A stretch of 64,000 nt of DNA from positions 60,693 to 124,692 of the forward strand of contig NW_003212973.1 of NCBI RefSeq assembly GCF_000006405.1, read 5' to 3'. This stretch comes from Perkinsus marinus ATCC 50983. Its lineage: Eukaryota; Perkinsozoa; Perkinsida; Perkinsidae. Position 1 is the first letter of the stretch, and every line of letters starts with the position of its first letter. Below, piece after piece: positions 41,648 through 52,999 of the stretch. The notes under the pieces were generated by a model. That model did no database searches, had not been told where the DNA came from, and worked only from the letters and a program-made list of their open reading frames with translations. A program made the position numbers and the translations under genes.

Positions 41648-43167
41648 ATGTCAAGTACGTTTGCTGGGTTCACTGCTCGGTTCGGCATCCCTAGTTTCGT
41701 GGCCGGCCTGATAGTCGGTGGGGCTGGCATGAGTCTCCAACAGGGACGCTACTTGGCCGACAACAAGAAGAAGGAGGAAGGTACGCCCTCTGGTGACTAC
41801 TGGTAATGATGGTGCTGTTTCAGGAGGGGTGGTTGATGATGAGAAGCATTACCCCTCGTCGAAGTTGCCTTCACAAGAGCACATATTAAAACGACAATCG
41901 TATGTGTCTAGTGTGAACTATGCTACTAAAATACCCAATTGGGTGAGTGAAGTCCACCATCGCTATTGTTGGATGGTGGCTATTGTAGGTAGCAGAAGCA
42001 ATAACGTACAAGAGTGTGACCAGTAAGAATGCTGATCGGTCAAGGGCTTCCTTCAAGGCTGATAATGAGGTTCCCGAGATGTACTCCTTCACACGTGGTA
42101 GATGCCTGATAGTTTGTATGTGTGTCAGGTTTAGAGCATCTAATGCTGACTATTGGGACTCGGGTTGGTCACGAGGGCATCTATCTATGGCTGGGGCCCA
42201 TAAAGATGACCAGAATGCTCAGAATGACACCTTCCTCTTGAGTGGCAATATCGTAAGAGGAGGTGTTATCAAAGGCTTACTCTGACATCATTCAGGTACC
42301 TCAAGACCTTAGTATGAACGGCTCGGATTGGCTTCGACTTGAGTGAGTTATCGGACCTGCTTTGTATCTTACGAGCAGCAACCTTAGATATTTGACATTG
42401 GACTTGGCAAGGGAGCATGGACCGGACTCTAATGATGTCGTTTATGTGGTCTCTGGTCCGTTGTGGATGGCAGACTCGCCTGATGAGAAGCTCACCAAGG
42501 AGATTGGTGCCAAACCCCATACTAAGGTACAATCATACATCACTTCCGTTTGGAGTGGTATCATGATGGTTATCGACCGTGTTAGGTCCTCAATGATGGT
42601 AGTAATGGTAAGCCCAAGCGTTATGTTGTAAAGTATGAGGTCATTGGTGACAATGAACTGGCCGTCCCCACTCACATGTTCAAGGTTGTCTATGACACCA
42701 AGACTAACTCTTCAGCGGCATTCATCATGCCGAACACGCCCATTAGATATGAGAAAAACCTAAAGCAATATCAAGTGCCAATCGAGAGGGTAGAGAAAGC
42801 TACTGGACTTGACTTGTCTGCTATGAAGAAGGGCACCGATCTGTGCGGTCCTGAAAGCCGTTGTGTTATGAAGGGTGGTAGACGGATAAATTCGTGGAGG
42901 ATCTACGGCAGCATTCGGGCAAGTGCCAAAGAGAAGGAGACTTTCGTGAGGAGGGTCAAGCGAGCGATAAATCATAATTACCTGACTGATGATAACTTCC
43001 TTTTGACGAAGATGATTAGGGAGGAGATGGTTGCCCACCAAGGTGTCACCGACCCGGTGGAGTTACTCGGACCAGGAGAATATGCTGATAAACTACAGGA
43101 GGCTTTCGATAGACTAGACGCTCGAGATGCCGAGAGGAAGAAGAAGACTATGAAGGAGTCTGCTTGA
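41648..43167 (+). CDS. Endonuclease G-like mitochondrial DNA/RNA non-specific nuclease
   Basis: Seven exons: 41648-41780, 41824-41942, 41989-42080, 42129-42252, 42296-42342, 42379-42526, 42586-43167. Introns are 43, 46, 48, 43, 36 and 59 bp and all junctions keep the frame, giving 414 residues. An N-terminal membrane helix (GIPSFVAGLIVGGAGMSL) fits inner-membrane anchoring. The core reads DRSRASFKADNEVPEMFRAS and then DYWDSGWSRGHLSMAGAHKD with the R-G-H catalytic His. NDTFLLSGNIVPQDLSMNG and YEVIGDNELAVPTHMFKVVY complete the His-Asn-His nuclease fold. The family is mitochondrial and degrades DNA and RNA. A basic C-terminal extension of about 110 residues is longer than in animal EndoG. Confidence 0.92.
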
Positions 43168-43318
43168 TTTCCTACAACTTATTGAGGTGTGGTTCTGTTC
43201 CTCTCATTAGCAAGAGTTCTTTCGTTATAGTACGAGTCTTATTTTTTGGGCGAGCGAGAAATCAAAATGCGCCGTCCGTCCTATTCTTCATCCCCATGCA
43301 TGTAGTTGCCTTATCGTA

Positions 43319-44254
43319 ATGGAAGTGCCCTCATCAGACACAACTCAAGCTGACTCTATCGGGTCGGTTATTGATGATGAGGAAGCTCCTGATGTCGTCT
43401 TGGCATGTACGGAGGTCTGGGCACCTCTACTGGAAGGGCTGGCAATAGAGTGTTCAGTTATCGATATCGATCAGGACTTCGTAGACTACCTCAATGAGGA
43501 TGGTCTTGATGGTGGAGGCTTGGTCATGGGTAGGAGGGACTCTGATAGTGATAGCGATTGGGAATATGATGGGCCTGATTCGTATCCTACCGGCTCAACC
43601 TTGGCAGAAAGATTCCCTGTCTTGAACACGCGTGTTGAGGAGGCTATCGGAGGATTCGGGGGTTTCGCCTTTCCTAAGTTGTCCTGGTCGGCCCCGACTG
43701 ATGCTGAATGGGTTCGAGGCCCTGATGGGATGAAGTGCCGCAACTTGGATGAAATTACTGTTCTGTTGAAGGCGAGTGACTTCGCACAATTCGACCTCCA
43801 ACGACTGGCGATTCCCGAAAGTCAACGACAACTCGTGCCTTTGCCCAAGTTGATTTTGAAGCCCTTTATTGAGCCCTTCCACGAGACGCTGGAGTTTAGG
43901 TGTTTCGTGAGGGGTGGGACATTACGAGCGTTGTGTCCGAGGCATCTTACTGGTCATTTGCCATTCTTATACGATATGATGTATGGTCAAGAGCAGGGGC
44001 TTGAAGAGTTGCGTCGGTTTATTGATGATCAAGTAATGAGACGCTTATCGAGTGGAGACTATGATAAGGTCGTCATTGATGTGTATAAGCATAGGAAGAG
44101 GTATGTTGTGGTCGATTTGGCCCCGTGGGATGAGGAGCTTACTGACCCGCTGTTGTACACTTGGGAGGAGCTTGAGGAGTTTGATGGGGATGTAGAGTGG
44201 CGTGAGGTCCCTAAAGGGGCGATGCCGACTAACCCAAGTGCAGTGCGGAAGTAA
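43319..44254 (+). CDS. CDC123: CDC123 (D123 family) eIF2 assembly chaperone
   Basis: A single exon of 311 codons from the ATG at 43319. Typical D123 blocks are visible: VWAPLLEGLAIECSVIDIDQ, GGFAFPKLSWSAPTDAEWVR (W-S-A-P-x-D-A-x-W), KCRNLDEITVLLKASDFAQF, KLILKPFIEPFHETLEFRCF with V-R-G-G, RKRYVVVDLAPWDEELTDPL (D-x-x-P-W). D123 proteins are ATP-grasp-like cytosolic factors that assemble the eIF2 complex and so control translation initiation. It follows EndoG by 150 bp on the same strand. No introns. Confidence 0.92.
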   Translation: MEVPSSDTTQADSIGSVIDDEEAPDVVLACTEVWAPLLEGLAIECSVIDIDQDFVDYLNEDGLDGGGLVMGRRDSDSDSDWEYDGPDSYPTGSTLAERFPVLNTRVEEAIGGFGGFAFPKLSWSAPTDAEWVRGPDGMKCRNLDEITVLLKASDFAQFDLQRLAIPESQRQLVPLPKLILKPFIEPFHETLEFRCFVRGGTLRALCPRHLTGHLPFLYDMMYGQEQGLEELRRFIDDQVMRRLSSGDYDKVVIDVYKHRKRYVVVDLAPWDEELTDPLLYTWEELEEFDGDVEWREVPKGAMPTNPSAVRK

Positions 44255-45754
44255 TAATACTAGGTGGCTCGGCTGGGGTGTTGCAGTGTTGTTGTTGTTG
44301 TAGTGTTGTTGTTAGACGAGCTTCTCGCATGCCAGTGGAAGTCGCTCAGCAGCTGCTATTACATGGTGGAGATGTGGAGAAGTTGGTCGATTCATTACGT
44401 TAAGTGTACGTTTTCTGTAACGGTTAGTGTATTGGTTTGTCATCGTTGAGACACGGGTTCGATTCCTGGTTGTTTTTCTTTTATAACGTCGACTAGTTTG
44501 GATGGCATCGTCGTGCCTGCGAATAGAAGGCATAATCTCACGACCAAACTCAACCCTGTATTGGATGAGATGCTCACACGAGTAGTCAATGGGGTTCCAG
44601 TACACCTACGATGTGTAGAAGGTGTGGTATGATAATGTGCATACAGATGATAGCTTTTAATGGGATAAGAAGGGGCTTGCCGAGCACAACCTTGCTCCTT
44701 GTAGGATATGCAGCTAAGGACAGTACGAGTACAGTGTGGTTACTCCCACCACTACCTGTTGGTAGTAGTGAAGGCATCTGTTGGGATGGGGCATATCCAA
44801 GGTAAGGTAGTCGGGAGGTGTGGAGGAGCTTGAGAGGTAGACTGGTAGGGTTTTGACAGTATCAAACTATGCTTATTCTATCACCTCTCTTCTCTTGACT
44901 GGAGCATTTAGTCCGCACGCTATCATTAACATCCAGTCCTCATCTGTCTACCTCGCCATCGAGGTGTTGTTGGTAGTTCTTCATCTCGATCATCATCATC
45001 ATCATCATTGGTGTCTTGGATGTTAAGCCAGGCTACGCCTGTCACTATGGTGTCCACGCCAAACATGAGCCCAGGCAAGTGCTACTGCTTCCCAGGTCGA
45101 GCTATGGTCTACTGGGTAATGCGTCATTCGTTCACCAGTGTTGAGGAGATGATCGTCGTAGACGCGATAGACGGGGTGGTGGTAGTAGTAGATGGGCCCT
45201 GGTGAAACAGATAGAGGAGTCCCGCTTCGGAGTAGTGTTGGGTGGTAGTGCTGCCGCGTCCAGTTGACAGGTTTGTGGTTCTTCTTGACGGAATTCTATC
45301 CTCCATCAAGTCGATGTTACCCTCGGTGGCGGGCATGCTCGTGTCCTTCATGATCGGACAGGATGGCTGTTTCCTACAGAGGTTGGCGCTCGAGTAATCA
45401 GAGATGGAGCCGACTTGTTCTTGCTGTTGTTCAATGCACTGTATTGCAGAGGTTCCCATACCAAGCCTTGTCAGCCGTAAGAGGTGTGTGATCGGGGTTG
45501 GACTTGGGATTGGGTACAGCCTACGAGGCTAACACCCATACAGTCCAACGATGCCAGTGTCAATAAGATGCGAATAGCTTTTGAGGTTCTACTACTCCAT
45601 GATGATGTAATTATCTATGTTAGTGTTGCGTGGAAGTATAAGTGGGCATGGGGGGGACGTAACGAAGTCATCCAAAGGATACGCCTGGTGGTCGTGACCA
45701 TTCCTCTCACTGTACTATCGCACTAGCAACGACTGATACCCTTGAGTTTTTGGT
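44255..45754 (+). CDS. Unresolved multi-exon gene with a possible SUN-like motif
   Basis: Exon-like plus-strand segments: PVEVAQQLLLHGGDVEKLVD, DGIVVPANRRHNLTTKLNPV, MLTRVVNGVPVHLRCVEGV joined to GYAAKDSTSTVWLLPPLPVG, and STPNMSPGKCYCFPGRAMVY. The last resembles the P-G-x-C-W-x-F-x-G entry of SUN domains, but the rest of that domain is not found. An intron near 44.40-44.50 kb contains a tRNA-like sequence. Gene boundaries and product are open, and two genes may be involved. Confidence 0.3.
44418..44476 (+). repeat. tRNA-like sequence inside a probable intron (Family C, longest form)
   Basis: GGTTAGTGTATTGGTT (D-arm-like), TTGTCATC (a GTC anticodon-like loop, as in tRNA-Asp) and ACGGGTTCGATTCCTGG (T-arm with four of five pairs) occur in tRNA order. 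No acceptor stem pairs. Probable exons lie on both sides. Confidence 0.5.
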
Positions 45755-48497
45755 ATGAATCATGGATCGACTCGGTTGAGTCGCTTCGCCGTAGGGGCGG
45801 CGGCCGCTATGGCAACTTTGGGTGGTATTTACATCACATCCGACATTAAACGACGAGAGGCATGTAAGAAGAGCCGTTGGCAACACCCACATATCGATAG
45901 CCTTTCAGGTGCAGCTTGGGCCCATTCGTTCGCCCGAGGGGTGACAGTGGTTCGACTTATGGCCCAGCAGCAACAGGAAGCTTCTAGTCTTGCCTCTGTG
46001 AAGGGAGAGACCATGCATGAAGGCCTTGTAGCGAGCGTCACGCGCCTCATAATTCAGTCCACTGCGGGGGTGGAAGTCCTCACACCGTAAGCGTCACTGT
46101 TGGGTGTGAACGCCTCTACGTGATGATGATGATTCAGGTCAGCACAACTGCAGTTAGCCAGCGATAAGTCCTTCTTGGACTTCCTATGGGCATGCAATGC
46201 TCGAGACGTTCTCATGCGGCTCTTCACTGCCCTCCCACCGCGATCGGTAATAGGTCGCCGTGACGATACCCGACTTAACGTGCAGTCCTCTATAGGCGAT
46301 CAACATCCTCGCCACTTCCCCATCACTGGCCACTCTGGCCTCCTTCTGTGAGGACTATATCGGCGGTGATTCGAAGTCTTCTAACTTCCAGTGAGTAGCC
46401 CCTCCTGGCCTCTTCTGATGAGGCCGTCCCTCAGACACCTTTGCAATACCATTGATTGCTTTCTACCCGTGGACTTCCCCTCCTTACGGTCGTTACCTCA
46501 TAACGAGGCAGCTATCGAGAGGGACAGACGTGATGCTGTAGAGGTCATCAACAACAACAAAGCCGCCATCTCCGCTACGTCCAACCTATGTAGCCGATTC
46601 GTGTTGGCGAGGACAGCTCTTGAGATGGCCGGTCGGAAGTATGCACCGTTCGAGGGTAGACGATGTCGATTGTGTCGTCTCCGTCAGGTTCGAGCTGTCC
46701 CCCCAACCCTCGTCCGAGGCCATCTCGACAGAGAAGCGACTCTGGTTACGAGAAGCAGAAGCTTGGCTCAGCACTCCCGAGAAGTTGGACGTCCCATTTA
46801 ACTTTAGTGATGATATCATTGCCGACTACCTCGTTATCGATAGACCCTCAACGATACGCATTCTGACCCTTCTGGCGACTCGCTACGGGCTGAACATGTC
46901 GGATGAGCAAACAGCGTTGTTTAATGACGACGAACTTTTCGGCATCTTCGATGAGGCCAAGGACATCATGGACGTGCCCAATTCGGTTTTGTTTTCTTCC
47001 CTCCGATCGCCTGCCCATCGAGATATTGTCTACCGCTGGCTATCAGCTGTCCCTCTCGATGACGAACGCATCGACACTCTCCTCGCTGCTGTGATCAGTC
47101 TGGGGGAGGACTTCCTTGGTGTCACCGACTATGAGCTATTTGCTAAGACTCAACTGCAAGCTGACTCTCCATTACGTATGGCAGACGACATAACCCTTGT
47201 GGTGACCGAGGCCAGCGAGAAGGTGCCGTTGTCTGTGCTCTCTCGAGAGGAACTGCTCGGTCGAATTTCCATCTTGGCCGAGTTGGCCTCCTCAAGGGTA
47301 GAGTATCGAGAACGAGTCGGCGAGGCCTTGGGTGCCACTTGCCTTCCTCTATGCATGAGGCTCCTTCCAAAAGGCAACGACTTGGTCACCAAATGCGCCG
47401 CAAACGTAGTCGAGCTTCTGCCTGCTACCAGCAAGTACGTCCCCGAGCAACCACCAGCTGAGTTGGATGACGCTATGGAAGGTGTCGAGGCATACTACGA
47501 GCTCAGGAGACTTCGAGAGAACATATCTGGCAAGAGAGTCTTGGGAGCCCCTCAATACGTTGAGGGTGTCCTACCTCTCATTTGTGATGCCAGTTCGACG
47601 GACTATGACATTGTCTTCGTACACGGCTTGCAAGGCGGTTTGTATACGTGGCGAGAGGAGCCGTCTTGGATGAGGGACTTCCGGCGTAAACAAGTTGAAA
47701 CTGAAGACACTACGACTGAGTCGGGACCACAGTTCCATTGGCCGTGGTCGTCCTCAGTGAAGGCCGAGGAAGCCGAAAGTCATCAATGGGATGATTGGGA
47801 GAAGCCTGTCCTCTGGCCAGTACGTGACCTTTCTCCCCTGTTCCCTCGGGCCAGCATCTTCGCCTTCGCTTACGACGCGCCAGTGTTTTCATTCATGCTC
47901 AAAGGCCCATACGTTCAGAAGACGTATCCAACCACCCTTCAGGACATCTCTGATCTGCTGGTGGCGGGCCTTGCTCGTGCCGGTATTGGTCGTAACGGCC
48001 GACCAGTCGTGTTTGTCGCGCACTCCCTTGGTGGCCTCATTGTAAAGTCAGCCATCCTCAAAGACCACGACCTCCAGAGCTCCACAAAGGCGATATGTTT
48101 TTATGCAACTCCTCATGGTGGCTCCCCTCTCGCATTGAGGAGTGAGCGGATCATACTGTCTATGCTATTCCCCGAGTTTGTACGAGAGCTCTCCCCCAAC
48201 AGTGAATGGCTTAGCCAACTGAACGATAACTTCGCCAAGCAAGACTGGGATCAAGTCGATATCCTTTCTATTGCGGAATCCGCCGTCACTTCTGTCGGCG
48301 GTGGTGTGAAGGTCCGCATGGTCCCACGTGAGAGCGCCTCTCTTATACGCATGGGGGAGTTCGTGGACGCGCCACCGGGAGTCGACCACATTGGAGTTTG
48401 CAAGGTTAACGCGTCTGACTTGGTCGATGATGTTCGCTTTACGAAATTGGTTGAACTGTTACGTCGTTTCGAACATCGAACGTTCTCCTCAGTTTGA
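45755..48497 (+). CDS. SERAC1-like alpha/beta-hydrolase
   Basis: A mitochondria/ER-contact serine esterase family involved in phosphatidylglycerol remodelling. Exon 1 (45755-46088) has a membrane segment, FAVGAAAAMATLGGIYITSD. Short introns follow, joining VEVLTP to SAQLQLASDKSFLDFLWACN and then AINILATSPSLATLASFCED. A long last exon carries an ARM-like helical region and the hydrolase: YDIVFVHGLQGGLYTWREEP, WPVRDLSPLFPRASIFAFAY, VVFVAHSLGGLIVKSAIL with the nucleophile Ser in H-S-L-G-G, and PPGVDHIGVCK with the likely catalytic His. The architecture and motifs are those of SERAC1. The junction near 46.66-46.69 kb is not settled. Confidence 0.85.
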
Positions 48498-49378
48498 ATC
48501 ATTTTGCTATTGTTCAGTATAGCATTTTGTGACATTTGCGTTGCACTGACGTATATGTGTAGTTTCACATCCACATTGATGATAGTAGTGTTATAACTCA
48601 ATACTCCATTACACCCAAGGAACATACACTTAGTGATAGCTTATAGATCGCCACGGTGGCATTACTCCCCTCAGGGCCTTCATCTCATCTCTGGCGGAGA
48701 CGGAGTCTGATGCACCAAGTCTTAGGCTGGGTTGGTCGTACTTTACGACCAAGCCAACCTAGGGCTCGATACAAACTGAGATTACACAATTCTCACTTTT
48801 GGGTTTACGACATCTCTTGCTGCTAGTAACAGTAGCGACTGACGATCACCCCATATGGCAACGTGTAATGTGTAACTGCTATTCCTATGACAGAAAAGCG
48901 GGTTCGCCGAACTGAAGTAAGCCTTTCTTGTGCCGAGTCCTTAGTGGGGGATTACTCGAGGTAATTCACGAGTGTCTTACGAATCGTAAGTTACTTCAGA
49001 AAGTGTCCACAGCAGTAGGAGTCATAAACGTTGAAACACGTGTATCAACAACTCGATTCTCTGGCACTCGTGATAGCTTTCTATTCAATGTACCGATGAT
49101 AATGGATAATAATAATGGACATGGTTATGCAACTTCGAGGTGGCTGCAATGATAGTAAACGTTCCCTCGAGAATTCACTTGCGAGGTGGTGCCATCACCG
49201 TGATGGCGTGCGAGGCGATAGGGAGGATTTCCTGACAGCATCTGGTCGCAAGGGAAGGCCAGAGCGCTCCTCACCGTTTGCCAGCGATCGAGTCAATTTG
49301 TTGTTGGTCGGCGGTCCAGTCTAACTCATCAAAAAGGAAGTCCAAATCGCCTTCATTTTCGACTAGAGTCTGTCATCA
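48498..49378. other. Intergenic stretch with a hairpin
   Basis: Between the convergent SERAC1-like and coiled-coil genes. It holds an 18-bp inverted repeat and no supported gene. Poly(A)/terminator signals of both genes are expected here but I cannot point to them. Confidence 0.4.
48723..48761. repeat. 18-bp inverted repeat
   Basis: TAGGCTGGGTTGGTCGTA (48723-48740) and TACGACCAAGCCAACCTA (48744-48761) pair at 16 of 18 positions with a 3-nt gap. A stable hairpin about 225 bp downstream of the SERAC1-like stop. Confidence 0.75.
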
Positions 49379-51346
49379 TCAATGAGCAGCATCATCCACA
49401 CGGTCGTTCACCTCGTCAGGGAGGCCCTCGGCATCCTCGGGCGAGCCACTGATCGTGCTCTGTCTCTTCTGTTGGCGGCTCGCCTGCAGCTTATCACGAT
49501 GCCTAGCATACTCTCGACGGACCTGAAACGTCTCCAAAACGATCGGATATTCAACCGCTGATGATCGACCTGCTGAAGAACAGTTTCCTTCCATCGTTTG
49601 AACTCCTCCTCGTATTCCTGAGACGGGATCATAAAAGCCACTAATGAGGGAGTGGCCAACCACCTGCACTATGCGTTCGGCTTTGTCCTCTGCTCTAGCC
49701 CGGGCATCACACTGGGCCGTCAACTCCCGTGCATGGAGGGTATCCCGCAGCTCGAGAGCAGCTAACATGGACACTACTCCATCGTAATAGCAACAACATC
49801 GAGTTACCTCTCGCCTTGTTGAGCATGGCCAAGGCCCTCGACAGAGCCGACTCATATTCCTCCAGATCGAAGTTGTAGGTCGCAGGAGTACCATCTGAAT
49901 CTGGAGGGCTGTCCGGACCAAACCCGACAAGGGCGTTAATTTCGTATCTGCGCGAACTGGGCAGCGGCAGAGGGGATAGTAGCGATGCCCACAATAGGAC
50001 AGGCCTCAGCTCAGCTGCTGTATGGCCGAATGCGGTGGGGTCGTCTAACAGCTCTAGAACTTCGTTGCACATGTTACAGAAGGCGTATCTTTCAAGAGCG
50101 CTACCTTCGCGGTACAGAGCTGCTGCTTACCTCGCAGGGGCCGGCGGATGTTTCTTAAGCCGACTTGAAGTGGTCAAGTCAGCACCGACGAGTTCCGTCC
50201 AGAGCCTCTTGAGGCCCTTGCCTGACCAGTTGTAAGAGGCGGCCTCAAGTGAGGGACTTTCCTGTTACCAGAGAAGTAGGAAGAGCCTCGACTATCCGTG
50301 TGGTCTGAAGAGGTACTACTGAGCTGTTGGACCTACCACACCAATCTGAACTAATCGACCATTGGTGTAGGTACCTCCATACGACAGGAAAGCTCATCGT
50401 TCCTAGCCTTCATTGTGGCCAGTTCGACCGCCTGGTCCACAACTTTACTCTGCAGAATCACCACTTCAGCGGCCTGATGATCCCACAGGTCGCCTTGCTC
50501 AGTGGTTTAGGAATCGAGTACAGTGTTGGATATTTGAGCTTCAGCCTGCTCTCGATACTCATAGAGCTCTCGAGAGACAGCATTCAGTTGAGCTTGGAGT
50601 TGCTCCTGAGAACTATTCTTAGTGCAGATTCATTCCGTTTGGGATATTCACAGTTTTAGTCCGATCGATCACCGCTGTCTCCTCTGCTTTCTTAGCGTGT
50701 TGTCGCCAGTCTGCCGACACCTGATCGTCGCCAGTCAGTAGTAGTAGTGTATAATAAATACTCACTTGCTTCAGCTTAGCTACCTCCTCTCCTCGATGCA
50801 TGAGCTGTGCATGAAGACTATCCCGTTCCCTCCCGAGCTGTTGTACTCGACCCCTACACTCCTCCTGAAGAGCCGATGAGGCAACAGCCAGTGCGGGGAA
50901 AGTCAACCACATATGTTCGTGGCAATATGAAATACTCTGAGGGAATTTAGAAAAATTATTGTTGGTTTCTGTACACTTCTACTCGAATTCGTATGTTAAC
51001 TGCTGAGCTCAGCTGAGGAAAGTGAGCACAAACTCCTCCAACACACCTCAAGGTCCGCGAGCCTCCTCTCGATCACACTATCATCCGATGCTTCTTCTGG
51101 AGTATTACGCCGATCATCGTAGTCGATTCCCACGCGTGTCGCTGGTCCGAATTTGAACTTCTCTGCTGAGGCTGGCTGCCACCTTGGACGTTGGGTTTCT
51201 AGTAGCCTCTCTAACTCGCATATTATGCATTGGGTGTAGGAGCAAGTGCCACAACGATGAGCTATGATGGAATCATCGTTGAAGAACGTCGCTACCTGAG
51301 ACCAGTTCATAGGGCCTCTGAGAAGTAGTGTTGTTTTACGACCCAT
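49379..51346 (-). CDS. Coiled-coil protein of unknown function
   Basis: Minus-strand exons read ERRLADLEVCW, LQEECRGRVQQLGRERDSLH, AQLMHRGEEVAKLKQ, VSADWRQHAKKAEETAVIDR, DHQAAEVVILQSKVVDQAVE, GLKRLWTELVGADLTTSSRL, NMCNEVLELLDDPTAFGHTA, NFDLEEYESALSRALAMLNK and LAALELRDTLHARELTAQCD, ending NDRVDDAAH at the stop at 49379. Heptad-like, charged helices dominate. A start at about 51346 (MGRKTTLLLRGPMNWSQ) is likely. A Family A element at 50909-51042 sits in an intron. No family is recognised; a cytoskeletal or centrosomal scaffold is only a guess. Confidence 0.5.
50909..51042 (-). mobile_element. Family A introner-like element, reverse copy
   Basis: Contains GTTGGTTTCTGTACACTTC and AGCTCAGCTGAGGAAAGTGA. 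The outer end is altered (GCACAAACTCCTCC). It is intronic in the coiled-coil gene. Confidence 0.82.
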
Positions 51347-51409
51347 CCGAGGCTGCATACAGTGGAGTTTTATCCGTGATGAAAAACACTCATGAAAAAC
51401 ATATTTCAC

Positions 51410-52491
51410 ATTTCACTTGGCGAAAAAAATACGTCGTATAATTTACATGGAGTATTATAACACTTCACGTTAAAGAGATCAATTGTCAAGTATTCTCCAC
51501 AGAGTAGTATGAAATCGTCACTATGCACGACAAATAAACTGTTTTCGGCAGATACACTCCGACAGCAGAGACTGCTCCATCACACTGTATGCAATAACAA
51601 CATTTAAGGTAGGGTTCTACACCTCATGTAGGAGCTTCCAATACGCGTTTACCTCAGATAGTAGTATTCCGCATTCACTACAACTGATGCTGTCGAGCTG
51701 ATCAGTTGCTTCTGCAGGACTTAGTTGGTGTAGGGTCTATAGCAATAATTCTCCAGACTATTAATATGGCGATTACTTCATCATTATCATCACCGCTACA
51801 CGAAGGACAATATACGACTCCGATCGGCCGGCCTCTGGTTAGTGAAAGTTTCGGCCTGCTACAACAGAACTCGAGAGACCTATCTCTAGAGGGGTACTCA
51901 CAGTTCACACCCCATCGTGTGCTGTTGAGGCCCCCCTTCTGACGAGCCTGATGAAGCTTCTAAGACAAAACAGGTGTAAGCCTCTGTTGTTGAGGTCTGC
52001 ACTTCTCACTTGATCTTATATGAGGGCTCGTCGAGGAAGCAGGTGATCCACCACCCTTCCACTGCTGGAACGGAGCTAAGAAAATATCACCATAACATAG
52101 TAAACCACGAATCGATTCGGCCCACGAGGTGCATCAGCCCTCTGATCCAGCATCTTGTCGTAGAAGGTACTATCAGCATACCTACAAAACTAGAGTGATC
52201 GCCATCCGGGAAGCGTCGAGGGCTCACCTATTCCTCGGACTGTTGGTCCACACCTGGCCCTCGCTCTCGGCTTTATGACGAACTCTCGACAACTTACTTT
52301 GCAAATCTTCAGCAACTTTCATCGACGCTTTCCGAGGAAGACTTTTCTCCTTGGAATCGTCATCAGTTGGTCTCATTAACTGTTTAAACGGTTGAGTTAA
52401 AACGTTCCGAGACCGATACTCATATAAACGTTTACTAACACAAGCATTCATCTTCACAAACACACTACTATCATTAAAATCACAGATGAGC
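51410..52491. other. Stretch without a supported gene
   Basis: 51.4-52.2 kb contains only short ORFs. A minus-strand open frame at 52224-52490 (RKASMKVAEDLQSKLSRVRH) directly follows the truncated hemoglobin stop and may be 3' UTR or an exon of another gene. Confidence 0.35.
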
Positions 52492-52986
52492 TCAATGTCC
52501 GACCACATTATCATGCTGCCCAGAAGCAATAGCAATCACTTGATCTATCGAATCTTGACCAACACCTGAGCAGCGAGTGAGGTATAACAACTAAGGTTAA
52601 ATTCGTCACACTTACCCAACTCCTTCAAGGTGTTGGTGAGGTTCTCAACAACAGCATCGAACTGTAATTCGGTGATGTTGTAGCCCTCATGAGCTGCTCT
52701 CATACTACACAAGATAGAGCTCATTCACACACAGGGAGCAGTGGCCACGCACCTACGGCCAGTGTAGTTATTGGGACCACCAAATGCGTATGTTAGGAAG
52801 TTTCTCTGGTGATCTTTAAGCTTGCTCATATCAGTCTTAGCAAAAACGTTCTTGATGCGCTCATCCGAGAGGTTCTTCTTATAAAACCTGAAGTAATAAT
52901 CATCCAACACACTTGAGGGTAACTTACAATTCAACTGCGGCATCAACAGCAGGGGCGCCACCAATCGTCTCGTAGAGGGAAGACAT
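52492..52986 (-). CDS. Group 1 truncated hemoglobin
   Basis: Four exons (52986-52928, 52887-52753, 52704-52616, 52565-52492) with introns of 40, 48 and 50 bp encode 118 residues, the usual trHbN length. MSSLYETIGGAPAVDAAVEL is the diagnostic L-Y-x-x-I-G-G start. VFAKTDMSKLKDHQRNFLTY contains the L-K-x-H-Q helix. FGGPNNYTGRSMRAAHEGYN contains the G-G-P-x-x-Y-x-G-R and the proximal His in A-A-H. The end reads FDAVVENLTNTLKELGVGQD. Likely roles are O2 binding or NO detoxification in the cytosol. No signal peptide. It is unrelated in subtype to the globin at 36.5 kb. Confidence 0.93.
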
Positions 52987-52999
52987 CGTACGAATGACT

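Noticed and set aside
44418-44476. Functional tRNA-Asp gene
   Set aside because: The T-arm and D-arm resemble a tRNA but no acceptor stem pairs, and the segment lies between exon-like sequences. Kept as an intronic tRNA-like fragment.
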